This document shows, piece by piece, positions 1 to 11,100 of a stretch of 64,000 nt of DNA. The stretch is from Druceiella hillmani (Eukaryota; Arthropoda; Insecta; Lepidoptera; Hepialidae): assembly GCA_039881145.1 (NCBI GenBank), contig JAYKKI010000015.1:26090001-26154000 (forward strand), read 5' to 3'. Each line of letters starts with the position of its first letter. The stretch's first letter is position 1. Under the pieces are notes generated by a model. It was not told the origin of the DNA. It did not search any database and saw nothing but the letters and a program-made list of their open reading frames with translations. The translations under genes and the position numbers were made by a program.

Positions 1-21
1 TCTTCTGCGGGGTATTCTTTA

Positions 22-207
22 TTAATGCATCACTGAACGATCAAAATAACTTAAATGTGCTTGTTTAACCTTGTTCATATCTTCAGCCTTGACATTTAAT
101 AATATATGCCCACAAACACAGCAAAACTTGTTTGGGTGGTTTAAACACTTAAGGGGGTCACTTTTCTCCACGATTTCCGTATAATTAGAAAATCGTTTCA
201 CATAGTG
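22..207 (-). pseudogene. Cys/His-rich coding fragment of a multicopy arthropod gene family
   Basis: On the minus strand about 61 codons are open between two stops, with no obvious start codon. The frame includes CLNHPNKFCCVCGH followed by an amphipathic stretch ending KQAHLSYFDR. The spacing of Cys and His residues (C-x2-H-x4-C-C-x-C-G-H) suggests a metal-binding knuckle. From memory, N-termini of the form C-x-NHPxxFCYVCG followed by a Y-x-x-YFGC-like segment occur in uncharacterised, highly repeated insect proteins. The match stops at a TAA where the family would continue, and codons past that stop do not resume clearly. It is therefore a truncated copy or an isolated exon. The function of the family is unknown. 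The fragment is close to the window edge, but its 3' stop lies inside the window. Confidence 0.45.
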
Positions 208-2280
208 TTATTGCTAGTCGATTGTGTGGTGGTTTTTTGCTTTGAATAAGGTTTATAAAGTGAAGGATTTACAAATTACGACAAAAATTATTGTAAGTTT
301 GATGTAACTGAGTTCTAAAAAACTTATTTAAATTAATCAATTGATAAATTAAATTATACATTAAAATGAAACAATCAATCTTTGTATGGATTATTTATCA
401 TTCCAAGAGTAATAAACAAATTTGTAGGAGTTATTTCGTATTTAATGATAATTGTTTTTGATGAAGACGACGATGGTAGTATATAATTACTTTATATTTT
501 ATTTGCAAAATTCCGAAGTATTCGTCATTTTAGAAAACTCTTTTTGATATCATTAAAAAATATTACGGTATCTACGCAAGTGTTCTTAAAGAAACAAGTT
601 TATTTTTTTAATGACCCTTTTATTTAATTATTTATAAATTATAAACAATTAAGAAATTTTATCGCTTGTTTAAAATTTCATTTTAACACAGGGAAATTAT
701 GAGTGAATGGCATATCAAGTCGGAAGCTAATATTTTAGCCGAATTTCTTTACGTGAATAGAAATAGAATACACGTGGAGCACAGAAATGTCGAGCACTAT
801 ATTAGATATTTCTTCATAATATCGCGTAATAAAACAGTCTGTTATTAAAATACTTAATATTGTTACAAAATATTAAATAGCTGACATGGTAAATTTTCTG
901 CTGACTATATTAAAACCAATTGTTATGTCAAAAAATTAATTACTAAATTAACATTCATAAAATGCGTTACTTTTGAGATAAAAGGAATTAATGATGAGTA
1001 CTTGAAAAGACGCGCTCGTAACGCTTTAATTATAAAAATATAATAACGTATTGGAAGGTTAAAAACATTTACATCAAATATTCAGATGAATCAATATGTG
1101 TAGCTAATTTTATTGCAAATATATTTCTAGTCCTGGACATATTATCATTATTATTGGAAAAATGTAAAACAAAAATTGTATTACTTTAATAATATAAAGT
1201 TATTTGGAAATTAAGTGGATGGAAAATATTACTTACATTTTTACATTTTTTTCTTTACTTTCATTCATCATTTTCCAAGTGTTTAATTTTATAAGTAATT
1301 TTGTAAATACAAGGTGAGTTTTCAACAATATCGTTGTTGAAATTGTACTAGATTTTTTAAAATTATCTTGTTCTTAGAAGTACTTGAGAAGGAACGTACA
1401 TATAATCACAATAATGTCGATCCTAATAAAAATATTACAATGAGTTATAACACATTTAAACTTGAACTTGTCTATTGCTACTAATTGTGCCTTATGTCAC
1501 CAGCGTTTACTTGGCAATATTTTTCTTGTGGATTATACGACAAAAACATTGCCAAGTGTATTTTTTTATAATTTTGTAGTAAAGTACTTCCCATTTTTCA
1601 TTTTGAAATAAATATCGGCCTGTTATTTCGACTTTTTGATTACATTATTTTAAAGTGACAATTTAATTTAAAGATAATGATTAGATATTATTCTACACGA
1701 TATTAACCATAAATCATCAAATCATGAAGGAAGGAAGAGGTTGCCCTATTTTGTTGTGTTATACAGTCATAAAAAGTTGTTTTATATAGTCATATGAGGT
1801 GATGTGCAAAAAGTAATGGGGATAATTAAGCAGTTACAGGTTATTTCCTTTACACCACCATTAATAATAGGGGCAATTACTTGTAGTATACATTACTGTC
1901 CTCCAGCAATAAAGTCAAATTATCATAATATGATTAATTTCCTGCAAGTAGTTTAAATCTAAAAAGAAAAGAGTGAAAAGAAGGAGTTTAATTAAAAAGT
2001 ATGCAATTTTTGTGACAAAATATCTCAATATAAACATGGCAAATAAGTTCGAGATGAAAAATGAAATGTTAAAATATTTTAATCACTACTATTTTAATTT
2101 TTTTTTATTCGTATATTAATTTTATCATTTTTTTTATTTATACATATTGTAGTAATGATAAAAGAAATAATTGTATCACTTTGACTTTAACTGTGTGTAG
2201 TAATAAAAAAATGTTAATATAATGTAAGTACTAACAAATTATATTCCCTAATCGTAAACAAGTCAAATTCGGATGCCGTC
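208..2280. other. AT-rich DNA without recognisable gene
   Basis: Both strands were read. There are only short chance frames, homopolymer runs and A/T-rich words. No repeat longer than a few tens of bases was noticed here. Confidence 0.6.
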
Positions 2281-2430
2281 TCATAACTTAATCTCTCAGA
2301 TGGTTAATGCAAATGAAGTGCTTTTATCGGTGTGGGTACAGAAATTGTTATGTGTGAAGGATACATAATTATTTTTAGTCTTGTATAACCGAAAGATCCG
2401 AATGGGTCTGTATTTTTCTGGCAATGTCGC

Positions 2431-2475
2431 CTGTCCATCCGTCCGCCTGTGCATCCATTCGTCCGTCCATTTGTG
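2431..2475 (-). repeat. Short degenerate GGACGGA-type minisatellite
   Basis: Read on the minus strand, this is a run of imperfect 8-base words of the GGACGGAC/GGATGGAC type. It creates a spurious frame full of W-T-D-G-like residues. Similar GACGGACG tracts are common in dispersed insect repeats upstream of a conserved tail, and the CGAGT/ACTCG repeat end lies about 250 bp to the right. It is not coding. Confidence 0.5.
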
Positions 2476-2694
2476 TATATAAAACAAATATTAGAATAAG
2501 AAAATATATAAGCTATGTATTTAAAAATAAAAAAAGTTATGAGTAATAAAACAAAAGTATTTTTGAGAAATTCATTATATTTTTACACTTATAAAAAGTA
2601 TACCAAGTAATATCTTCATACGATGAAAAATAATACAACGACGCGTAAATAGTTTAAGAAAAATGGTGGATACTCTTAAATGTTTAAAGGTGCC

Positions 2695-2745
2695 TATGTG
2701 TTTACTAAACCCTCGTAATTCGAGTTTTACTCGGATCTATTTATA
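2695..2745 (+). repeat. Dispersed-repeat end with CGAGT...ACTCG dyad
   Basis: The sequence has AAACCCTCGTAATTCGAG followed by TTTTACTCGG, so an AACCCTC word leads into a small CGAGT/ACTCG hairpin. Related ends are at about 3440, 21800, 31395 and 33070. I recognise the form (GGAACCCTC then GCGCGAGT...ACTCG) as the end of a dispersed repeat seen in several insect genomes, but the parent element is not defined here. Confidence 0.4.
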
Positions 2746-3394
2746 AAGAGAAAATAAATTAGTTGGACAATGGTTACCGCTTGTATATAATAAAAAACAA
2801 AACACTGACGAAAATATCATTAGAAAAAGAAAGAAATATTACCAATATATCCTTTATTATAGATATTACGGAAAAAATTTTTATTATCCATTCAATTATT
2901 TTGTTGCCTTTATCTGTGTTTGCAGGAAGTGAGTTAATAGTACGTATGACTCATGAAAATAGAAAAAAATCACCATTAGGAAAATAGTGATGTTTTCGAG
3001 TTTACTCACATCTTTCCCGCAAGTCATATGTTTAATTTCAACGGAGTGCATGTATAACTGAATGTTGTGTGTTGTTGTTTTCAATGTTAATGTTGCACTG
3101 TATATACAGCTGATGATCTGTTTGATCTCCATTAATCCGGTAAATGATTCACGTAGGTATTGTTTAATTAATAAATACTGTGCCGTTCTTGTTGTGCCCT
3201 CCTCACTGTTCCATCTAAAGAGTTTTCCAGAATGGTGAACAGAAAAACTTTAAAACTTCAACTGCTAACTTATTACTGATCTTATAAAATAAGGTCCATG
3301 TGTAATTTCATTCTGTACATACTATATTAATTTTTTAGGAGCAGGACTAAAAACCCTGTTTTACTGAAATATTGTTAGTTGTGGATACGTGCAA

Positions 3395-3600
3395 AGATGC
3401 ACTGAAATGACTAAAAATTTGGAATGAAATCTAGGTTACTTAGTACATAGTGCGAGTTCTACTCGTTCCTGACAATTTTTTTATATACTTTGTTATATTT
3501 TTGATGTTATTCTTAACTGTTAATAGTTTCTCTCTATATTTATAGTTTTATTATTTTGTGAGAGAAAATTATAATGGTTTTGAGGCGTCCACAATACAAC
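3395..3600 (+). repeat. Dispersed-repeat copy with CGAGT...ACTCG dyad and downstream tail
   Basis: TAGTGCGAGTTCTACTCG is followed by a T-rich tail ending in a segment of the form TCTCTATATTTATAG...GAGAAA. The same order (dyad-like word, T-rich stretch, TTATCTCTATATTTACAG, GGGAGAAA) recurs at about 21785-21960. The two are diverged copies of one dispersed repeat. Confidence 0.4.
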
Positions 3601-4500
3601 TCGACACTTTATTTTTGTAATTTGCTGACTTTTGAAATCACTATATAAAAACAACATAAAGATAAATTAGTGTCAGTGAATAAATTTTTAAAATCGGTAG
3701 TATTTCAAATTTTCTGGAACTACGGAACTTCTTCATTACTTTAGTGTAGAAGTTTATATTAGTGCCAGGAAAGAGAGAGTTTTAAATTAGATAAAGCAAA
3801 TGATAACACGTAAATATGATAAAGCAAAAGTTCAGAGTTAATTTTTCAGGAAACGATATAAAGAATTTGATTCAGCAACGACTCTTAATACTGCAGTTCT
3901 TGCTGAAATGCTCACAGTTCTTGTGGCACAAAGTCTAAATCTTTTTTCTATCTAAATCTCTTTTCTATCTAAATCTCTTTTTTAATTAAGTTCTAATTTT
4001 CTTTCATTTATATATGTATAATGCACAAACAATCATAACAACCAAACATCCTAGAACTTTTTCAGGCGTTATTATCGTATACAATAATTTCAAAAATTGT
4101 TTTGAAAGAGCTATAGCCCTTTAATTTCTTTAACTTAGCAATATCTCGACAGTCTAATTCTAAATAAGAAAACGCCCTTATAGACAATTTTCAATAGTCA
4201 GTAATTTAATTACCCAATTACAATTTGTTATACATTTCTATTTCCAATGTTTAATATATCTGCAACGTATTTTTACATTATTTTATCATAGCTATGTTGG
4301 TTTAAAAATTTAACTCAAAATGCATTCGCAAACTTCGATCTATTTAAGTGAGGACACTTAAATAGTTATAGCTTATTATCAACAAGTTTAAAAATAGTTA
4401 TTATATATCCATATCCATCTTTACAGAATGAGCTGTAGGACAGTAAAACTTTAATGTAAATTGGATAAACTGTCAAACCTTAAAAAGACAAAGAGGAAAC
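3600..4500. other. AT-rich DNA; one short hairpin and a small tandem word
   Basis: Around 3943-3985 the word TCTATCTAAATCTCTTTT is repeated about two and a half times. At 4340-4365 there is a perfect hairpin, listed separately. Nothing else was recognised. Confidence 0.5.
4340..4365. repeat. Perfect 11-bp inverted repeat, 4-bp loop
   Basis: CTATTTAAGTG, spacer AGGA, CACTTAAATAG: the arms are exact reverse complements. It is isolated in AT-rich DNA with no gene next to it, so a terminator role is not supported. It could be the relic of a small inverted-repeat element. Confidence 0.7.
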
Positions 4501-4522
4501 TTTTTTCTCACTGCGGAGTACA

Positions 4523-4750
4523 TTGTTTAGAAACGAGGCTTTTCTTAACGAAATAACCTCGTATCTAAATAAAGTACGTGGCGATAATATGGCAAGGAAA
4601 AAAAAACTGTGTGAAGTGATAACTGCGGTTGGCAAAATAAAAAAAAGTGATATTGATGCTCTGGATATATTTTATTATACAATAAACTTATTTAATAAAA
4701 TCGGGCACAAGTTGTTAAAAATGACCATACGCACTTATTTGAGTTTATAA
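4523..4750 (+). CDS. Unrecognised short reading frame (75 codons, non-ATG start)
   Basis: The frame opens at a TTG and reads through a lysine-rich segment (DNMARKKKLCEVI) to a stop at 4748-4750. An internal ATG gives a 54-residue version. There is no signal peptide, membrane span or family motif that I recognise. The DNA downstream to about 5050 keeps somewhat coding-like composition in shifting frames, so this may be part of a decayed mobile-element gene. A chance frame is equally possible. Confidence 0.15.
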   Translation: MFRNEAFLNEITSYLNKVRGDNMARKKKLCEVITAVGKIKKSDIDALDIFYYTINLFNKIGHKLLKMTIRTYLSL

Positions 4751-5349
4751 CAGAGACTGCGTTAATAGAATAAGTAAAAAAGTTTCGGGTCCAAAGGTTA
4801 CAGATAATTTTTTAAAATGATAAAGCAAGAGATGAAGAATATAAAGTGATCACTATGAGTTTCGAAGATTTATTAGATTTTCACAGAACTGCATTTTTAG
4901 TTTTAATGACAGAGATATTGAAGAAATTCCAAAAGCCCAGTGGATATACAGTAGATTTGGATTGGAAAGTGGATATACACCGAGAAGCTCCATAAAATCC
5001 GAATTCGGACAACTTTGAATAATATGGGAGGATCGAGGGTAATCATTGTTTAAAAAAAGTAAAACTCTCATAATTTGAAGTCAATAATTATCCCACGATT
5101 GATACATAAATTTACGGCTTAAGAATCAAACAAGAAATATTTGTTGGATATGGTACTTTACTAGAAAAATGAAGATGGTAATTCAGTTGTTTTTTTATGT
5201 TGCAGAACTAGCATGTTTACTTTTATATTATATAAATGACAGTTATTTCTAGCAACTAAAAATTTGGACTTATTTCTTTTCATCAGGAAATGTACGTGGT
5301 ATTTGATACCTTCTGTAAATAAATTGGTTTTAAAAGGAATTATCATATT

Positions 5350-6450
5350 ACTTTTAATTGTATACCATAAAGCATCACTCAGTTGCTTAGGACTAACCTT
5401 GTCCTATCTAGTAATATAACCGCAAAAAATAAGACAGATAATTGTGCATATGTTTTGGTTATACTATGATTTACTCTGGTTTTATTTGCCGTCACTGATT
5501 TATTAAAATCAAGTATTTGATTATTTTACCTCTTCTCGCGGCATTCGTCAAGCAAATTTTTTAAATCATTTAGATTTATAAAAACACTTAAAAAATAACT
5601 AAATGTAATGAAACGAAATATTATACAATCGTCTTTTCTTAATATTTTGCTTTAACATCATTAATAAGGCCCTACAATTTAAACTCTTTAAATTTGTGTT
5701 TCATTATTATAAATACTTAGTTCATTTTATGTATTATAAAATTAAGTCATAGTTATTTTTTTATCAACTGTTGAATGATATTGACACTCGTAACTTTCGA
5801 AATTAATGAAAGTTTCTTGTCAAAAGTAGTTATTATTTTATCTGGTGCAATTGGCTTAAAATACTTAAAATACTGTTATGGTAATTGAAATAGTCACAGT
5901 AATTTCCTTTATTTATTAATAAGACGGATATTAGTAATACAAGCTTAAGAAAGTAAGAAAAGAAACTTTAAAGATAACTAAGAATTTATATCGAAGATAT
6001 TGCGAGTGAATATTTATAAAATGTTCATAATTAGCAAACAACGTTTTAAATTCATATCACGAAATTTTTCACTGTAAGATAATGAAAACTGCTAGTAAAA
6101 TTTAATAAGAAATGTGCAAGGAAATTTTCTTTTGTAAAATATTTCAAAAAGTTCAAAAAAAAAACATCTTGTATTGAAATGTAAGACAAAGTAGCTGTAT
6201 AAAATGAAGTGGCGATCATATCCTGTTCTTTTCTTTTTCCAATTTCAACAAAGGCAGAAATGGTTTGTACATTTCTCTTCATTTGTTTACGAGATAAAAG
6301 CGATCTCAGGCGCCGCTGAACGCGGCCCTTTTACTGAAGGGAGTTGCTTAGCGATTATTCATGTCCTTTGTGTTGATATTTATTTTTTCTTTTCATGTTT
6401 TGACAAGAAATTTATGTCTCTAATGCATTTTATTTTACCTTTGTAGTTTT
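5350..6450. other. AT-rich DNA without recognisable gene
   Basis: There is a short GC-richer patch at about 6300-6350 (GGCGCCGCTGAACGCGG), but no frame, repeat or RNA structure that I can name. Overlapping opposed short frames at 6052-6446 look like chance. Confidence 0.5.
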
Positions 6451-6454
6451 TTAA

Positions 6455-6700
6455 TATTACGGTCTCTGAAATGTTTGTGGACACTTTCCAATATAAGTAA
6501 TTTAAGAGTTATGTTTTTTTCCAAATGCAATTAATTTTCGCTAAAGTGCCAAAGTAAATGTTTATACACTCAGACTTGGAGACTAGAACAATTAATTGCA
6601 TTCAAAATTAAGTTATTTTGACTATGTCGAAGTAACTTAATTTTTAATGTAATTTTTTTGTGAATGTAATTAATCGCCAAAGGATTTGTTGTCCAACAAA
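6455..6700 (-). mobile_element. Possible end of a Tc1/mariner-like element with nested inverted repeats
   Basis: Read on the minus strand, the segment ends GTCCACAAACATTTCAGAG followed by ACCG and a TA, which resembles Tc1-family termini (CACAAACTTTTGA...GT-TA). To its right lie nested inverted repeats, including AAAATTAAGTTA at 6604-6615 and TAACTTAATTTT at 6633-6644. ATTAATTGCATTC also has an approximate complement at about 6663-6675. No transposase frame remains and no matching opposite terminus was found, so this is a remnant at best. Confidence 0.3.
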
Positions 6701-7051
6701 CATTTATTTTTTCTTTCTCACATTTCATTGCTACCAAGAACCCATAAATGTTTTCAAACGATCAATGAAAGATAGGTGTTCGTAATTTAATTAGTAAAAG
6801 CGAAGGTAATTTAAAATAAAAAAGGAAAATTGATAAACCGTGCACAAAATTGTCAATTTTATAATTATGTGTAACAGCGCCCCATTTCGACTTTGGCGCA
6901 ATAATAGTCTACGATTAAAATGGTTATGCCACACAGATGGACGGATTATAAACAGAAAATATGACGAAATTATAAGGATTCTTTGTTGATTACGGAATCC
7001 TAAAAAGAATTAAAAGCGATGATTCCGTTGCTATTATAGGAAAGTTATAAC

Positions 7052-7166
7052 AATTAAATGAAACTACGTGATGTAGTATTATTTCTACTTTCTTTAATTT
7101 CTTTACCACGACCTAGGTTTCGTTGTATTACAACATCTTCAGGTGGAATATTAGCAAAGATCTTTG
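7052..7166 (-). mobile_element. Short hammerhead-bearing element, Penelope-like/retrozyme type (copy 1)
   Basis: This is one of four dispersed ~110-bp copies in the window (others at about 34183-34297, 35993-36100 and 40508-40621). On the minus strand each has a leader of the form AATCTTTGCTAATA, a 41-nt hammerhead motif, and a ~55-nt tail. The tail carries the short complementary words GTAG...CTAC and ends ACGTAGTTTCATTTAA. Penelope-like elements and retrozymes are the known eukaryotic elements that carry minimal hammerheads of this layout in direct repeats. No reverse transcriptase or GIY-YIG frame is present beside this copy. The class assignment is inference from the ribozyme. Confidence 0.5.
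7106..7146 (-). ncRNA. Minimal hammerhead ribozyme motif (copy 1)
   Basis: Minus strand, in order: CCAC (stem I), CTGAAGA (fits the CUGANGA core), one unpaired T, stem II GTTGT-AAT-ACAAC, GAAA, a very short palindromic stem III in ACCTAGGT, the cleavage triplet GTC, and GTGG, which closes stem I with CCAC. All conserved core positions are present. The self-complementary stem III is typical of minimal hammerheads that work as dimers. The extra T before stem II is the one deviation and could weaken activity. Self-cleavage has not been shown here. Confidence 0.65.
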
Positions 7167-7168
7167 CT

Positions 7169-7259
7169 ACATTACTCAGCACTATTGTTACTTTATTGAC
7201 AGATTATACATTTTAAAGTTATAATCTGTCAATAAAGTAACAATAGTGCTGAGTAATGT
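7169..7259. repeat. Perfect 40-bp inverted repeat with 11-bp spacer
   Basis: The arm 7169-7208 begins ACATTACTCAGCACTATTG and is the exact reverse complement of 7220-7259; the spacer is 7209-7219. No mismatch was found when the arms were compared base by base. It starts 22 bp beyond the hammerhead motif at 7106-7146. Such identity in non-coding DNA implies a recent origin. It may be a fold-back duplication made when the neighbouring element inserted, or a small hairpin element. Confidence 0.9.
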
Positions 7260-7730
7260 TGATAATATCTATTTCAAATATTAACCAAGCCTTTGAGTTA
7301 CAAAACCGTCATTTTATTAAAATACATCCAGCGGCTTTTGTGTGAAGCGCTCGCAGAAAGTAACCAGCACGTTACAATTTTATTACGTATTTTCACAATT
7401 AATTTATGTTAGCTATGGTCTTATTTAAATCAATATATTAAATATGGAAAGAAAAATTTAATTCAGATACAAAAATCTATCATTACAACACCAAAAGTTC
7501 ACAGTTCTTCGACGTTCTTAAGAAAACAGCTGTGTCAAATATTTCGCAAAATTAACGGAAAATATCAACACATTTCTATGAGTTTACTATTAATTACTAT
7601 AATAAAATATTATTTTCGTTAATCACAGTAACGGCCTTATATAATTTAAATATTTTGCATCCAACATAACAAATTCTACAATATATCCTTTTAAGTTAAG
7701 GATAACTACATAATTCGAGACACTAAATGC
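7260..7730. other. AT-rich DNA without recognisable gene
   Basis: Nothing beyond short A/T words and one GC-richer phrase (about 7330-7365) was noticed. Confidence 0.5.
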
Positions 7731-8170
7731 GGATATCAAATTTAGCTCCAAAGCCACCTTTCCCAGATCTTGTTGCAGTTCGCTGCATAACATGGAATGG
7801 TTGAAACGTATGTGTATCTGAAACTCTGACCAACAGCCTTAATTCACTTAAATCATCCGAGATTTCCCCCAAGAATTAATTTCAATGTAGCGAAGTGAGA
7901 TATTTGTTTATTCACCTTTTGAAGGATATCAGATTACAGGATGAAGGTAGAGTCTTAGTAGAAAGAGGTTTCTTCGGTATGTCCTTTTTGGAAATGAATT
8001 GATTGAAGCGACCGCAAAGTTCGATTACACCGTGCCGCGGTCAGAAAGTTGGAATTCGTATAATTTATGTAGCCGGCTTGTGGTCATGTTAAAAGCCCTG
8101 ATAGGAACTAAGTATCTGATTGAAGGTCCACTAAAGGTAAAGTACGGACCAAATGTCAATTAACTTTCGA
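7730..8170. other. Patch of higher GC, nature unknown
   Basis: About 440 bp with clearly more G and C than its surroundings (for example CCGTGCCGCGGTCAG near 8032 and GTAGCCGGCTTGTGGTC near 8070). Both strands are broken by stops in all frames and no protein motif emerged. It could be an old transposon or pseudogene fragment or an untranslated exon. Confidence 0.3.
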
Positions 8171-11100
8171 GGATATTATCATATATTGTAGTTATTTTTT
8201 TACAGCAACTTTTCAACGTGGGTACTCAACAATAATAAAGGAAAGTGACGAAATGAAAATTTAAATGTTTATGGACTCACATTAAAAACACAGGAAGGAC
8301 TCGTCATTTTCTTGAATCTTCACTCGATGTAAAATTAATATACTTCATTTTTATAATCTTAAGAATACATTATTGTACATACTTGAAAATTATTGTCATA
8401 TATTTGGGTCATATTTTCGAAATTGAAAATATCGAATTCAAAATAAAAGATGAATATTTGTTATCACCCATACTGCAAATAGTGCCGTGGTACTTAAATT
8501 TTTAAATCCTTCAATTAATAATATTTAGACCTGTATCTTGTTTATTACAAATTTTTTTTTAATATTAAAGTTGTTAATTCGTTGAATATAATAAATATGG
8601 CGATAACGTTGAACAATTTTTAAATAGTAATGATCTAATACGATCTAAGATGATCTAACTTATTTATTATTATCGCTAACAATAGGTTTCGAATTATAAG
8701 AAGTTTATTTGAAAAGCATCTGAAAAAATTAAATTATGATCCAAGAGATGATCGATTCGTGAGTAAAGACGCATTGGATTGTCATTTAATTTTATCCATT
8801 GAAATTAGAAGACTTGCAAGAACATTTATTATTTCCTTCAAATTCAGTTTCTTCTTTCTTTCACGAATGTAAAGCCGTATAATATACAATCATATATAGT
8901 CGTACAATCGTATAGAATATGAAGGAATGATAAAAATAATATATATAGAATATGAAGGTTAATATGAAATGGAGTTGTTTTCAGGAATATGGACAAAAAG
9001 TAAAAGGGCTAAGTTTAGTGACGATTTTGTATCTACCTTACCATGATGTAAGAGTTTTCACTGAGTGGGGAACATTCGATTGTTTTAGGAAGTAAGCTTT
9101 ATATTATTTTATTATTCATCAGTTAATATATTTTCTACATGCACCAAAATCTTTGTGTTTAAGTGAATCTAATCATAAACAAATGCAATCAAAATATGCA
9201 AACCATATTTAAATATTTAAAGAACAAACCATATTCCAATATTTGAAGTACAATCGTTGAAGGATATCCAAAAAAAGAGTTGTTGGGAACAAATAATAGA
9301 GAGAAAGAATGTTCTGTAAAAATGTATTATCAAAGGGTAGAGCAGTAAATAAGAAATTGTTAACCCATGAGGACTAAGAAAAGGTTTCACTTGTTTAAAG
9401 TAGCCATATAAAGAGCAAATAAATTTTAAACCGAATCATCATCGAATGCAGAAATTAATGTATTCATTAAACATTCTTTAGAGCGATTATTCTAACAAAA
9501 GGATTAAAGAACAAATGATTACTCTTGATGGCGAGTTTAAGTTTGGTGCAAATACCGACCAAGCGTAAGTTGTATTTGCGAAATTAATGTATAGCACGAG
9601 CAAATTATTTTTAAAAGAATGTGAAATGTAATCCAATCTTCAGTTTTTTTTAAATTTTTATTTCACTTTAAAATTTACCTCCGATTTTCGTATTTTTTTT
9701 TACAAATTTTGGTGGCATAGTTATTTTTGAGCGTTTTCTTTTTAAATCTTAAAACGTGATAAAAGTAATTATATGAAACTCCAAAAATTAGGCGCGTTTT
9801 AAAATCCGATTCTAAACAATTTTGCGGCAATTTAAAATAAAATCATTCCAGTGGTATTGAAAAAATAACATATTAATGAAGTTAATGTCTCGAAAAAAAT
9901 GAATTAAGTCTCAGATTAAAATTACCAAAAATTCAGAACGGGATATACCTTTTACGCAAACCTCTCTACAGTCGCTACCATATCTAACATTTGCTTTTTT
10001 TGAGTTGTATGAGGAGCATTACATCTTACAGTAAACTTTAGCAAATCGTACTTCAAGCGTACGTAGTTCCAAAAGGTAATAAACAGAAATAGGTCTATAG
10101 TAATAGTTTTATTACTGGAAAACTTTGGATATTCCTTATTATTAATATTCGCAATATTTAGTTTCTTAAAATTTTAAATGAAGGTCTTGTAAAATATAAA
10201 AACAAATTTTACAGTTTTTCTCATAAATTTTTTCTCACTTTTATTTTGTACTATTGATTCCAGTAATAGAAATGTCCTATATCGATCACGTGTAATGTAT
10301 CTATTTATTTATAGTTAATCTATTGCTACGAAATTAGCCTTTATTGAGCACTTATTTCTAAAACAATCTACTGTAAAATATATGCTATTTAAATATAACC
10401 ACATTTTCAACAATTAAATATTTCATCTATATTCAAAATTCAGAACTATAAAATTCGAATTATCGAAATATGGGTATAAAAATATGAAAAGCACTTATGG
10501 TCAATGAAATCTACACCTTCGAGGCGCTATAATATGAAAACACGTTCATTACTTTCAATGCATGATAACGTCATGTTCGTAAGTCTTATATGAAGGAATA
10601 TAACAAAACAGCTTTATTTTAATTTTAAATAGTAATTAACCAAAGTACATTCATTGGGAAATATAATTAAAATGAATCCGTCAATCTGAACTTTTGTCTT
10701 TTTTTATAAGATTTTCATTTACAACATTTACCAAATTTGTGTAATGACGGCATTAGATCTAAAATAAAAACGTAACATTTTAAAAAACGCCACTTGACCC
10801 CATTGCAACCAACACAAGTTTAATTACATAAAGTGTGCGGTGGAATCTAGCTGATTGCCCCTATACTATTACTCGCCGACATAACAAGCATACCCATGCA
10901 TCCTTTCTCCTCAATAGTTGACGCGTTACTGCCGCAAGAAATTGGAAATTACTGCGTCGAATACAAGTAAAGTTCTAAATTACAGAGCTTATAATTTTAC
11001 GTGGAGTTCCAAGGTCCTACCATGCAAGTTAAGGGTTAATACAGGTAAGTAATTTTATGCAAATTAGATAAAAGATGAAAATTTCTATAGTTATGAATGT

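Noticed and set aside
4340..4365. The hairpin as a transcription terminator
   Set aside because: There is no adjacent gene, the context is eukaryotic, and no T-tract follows.
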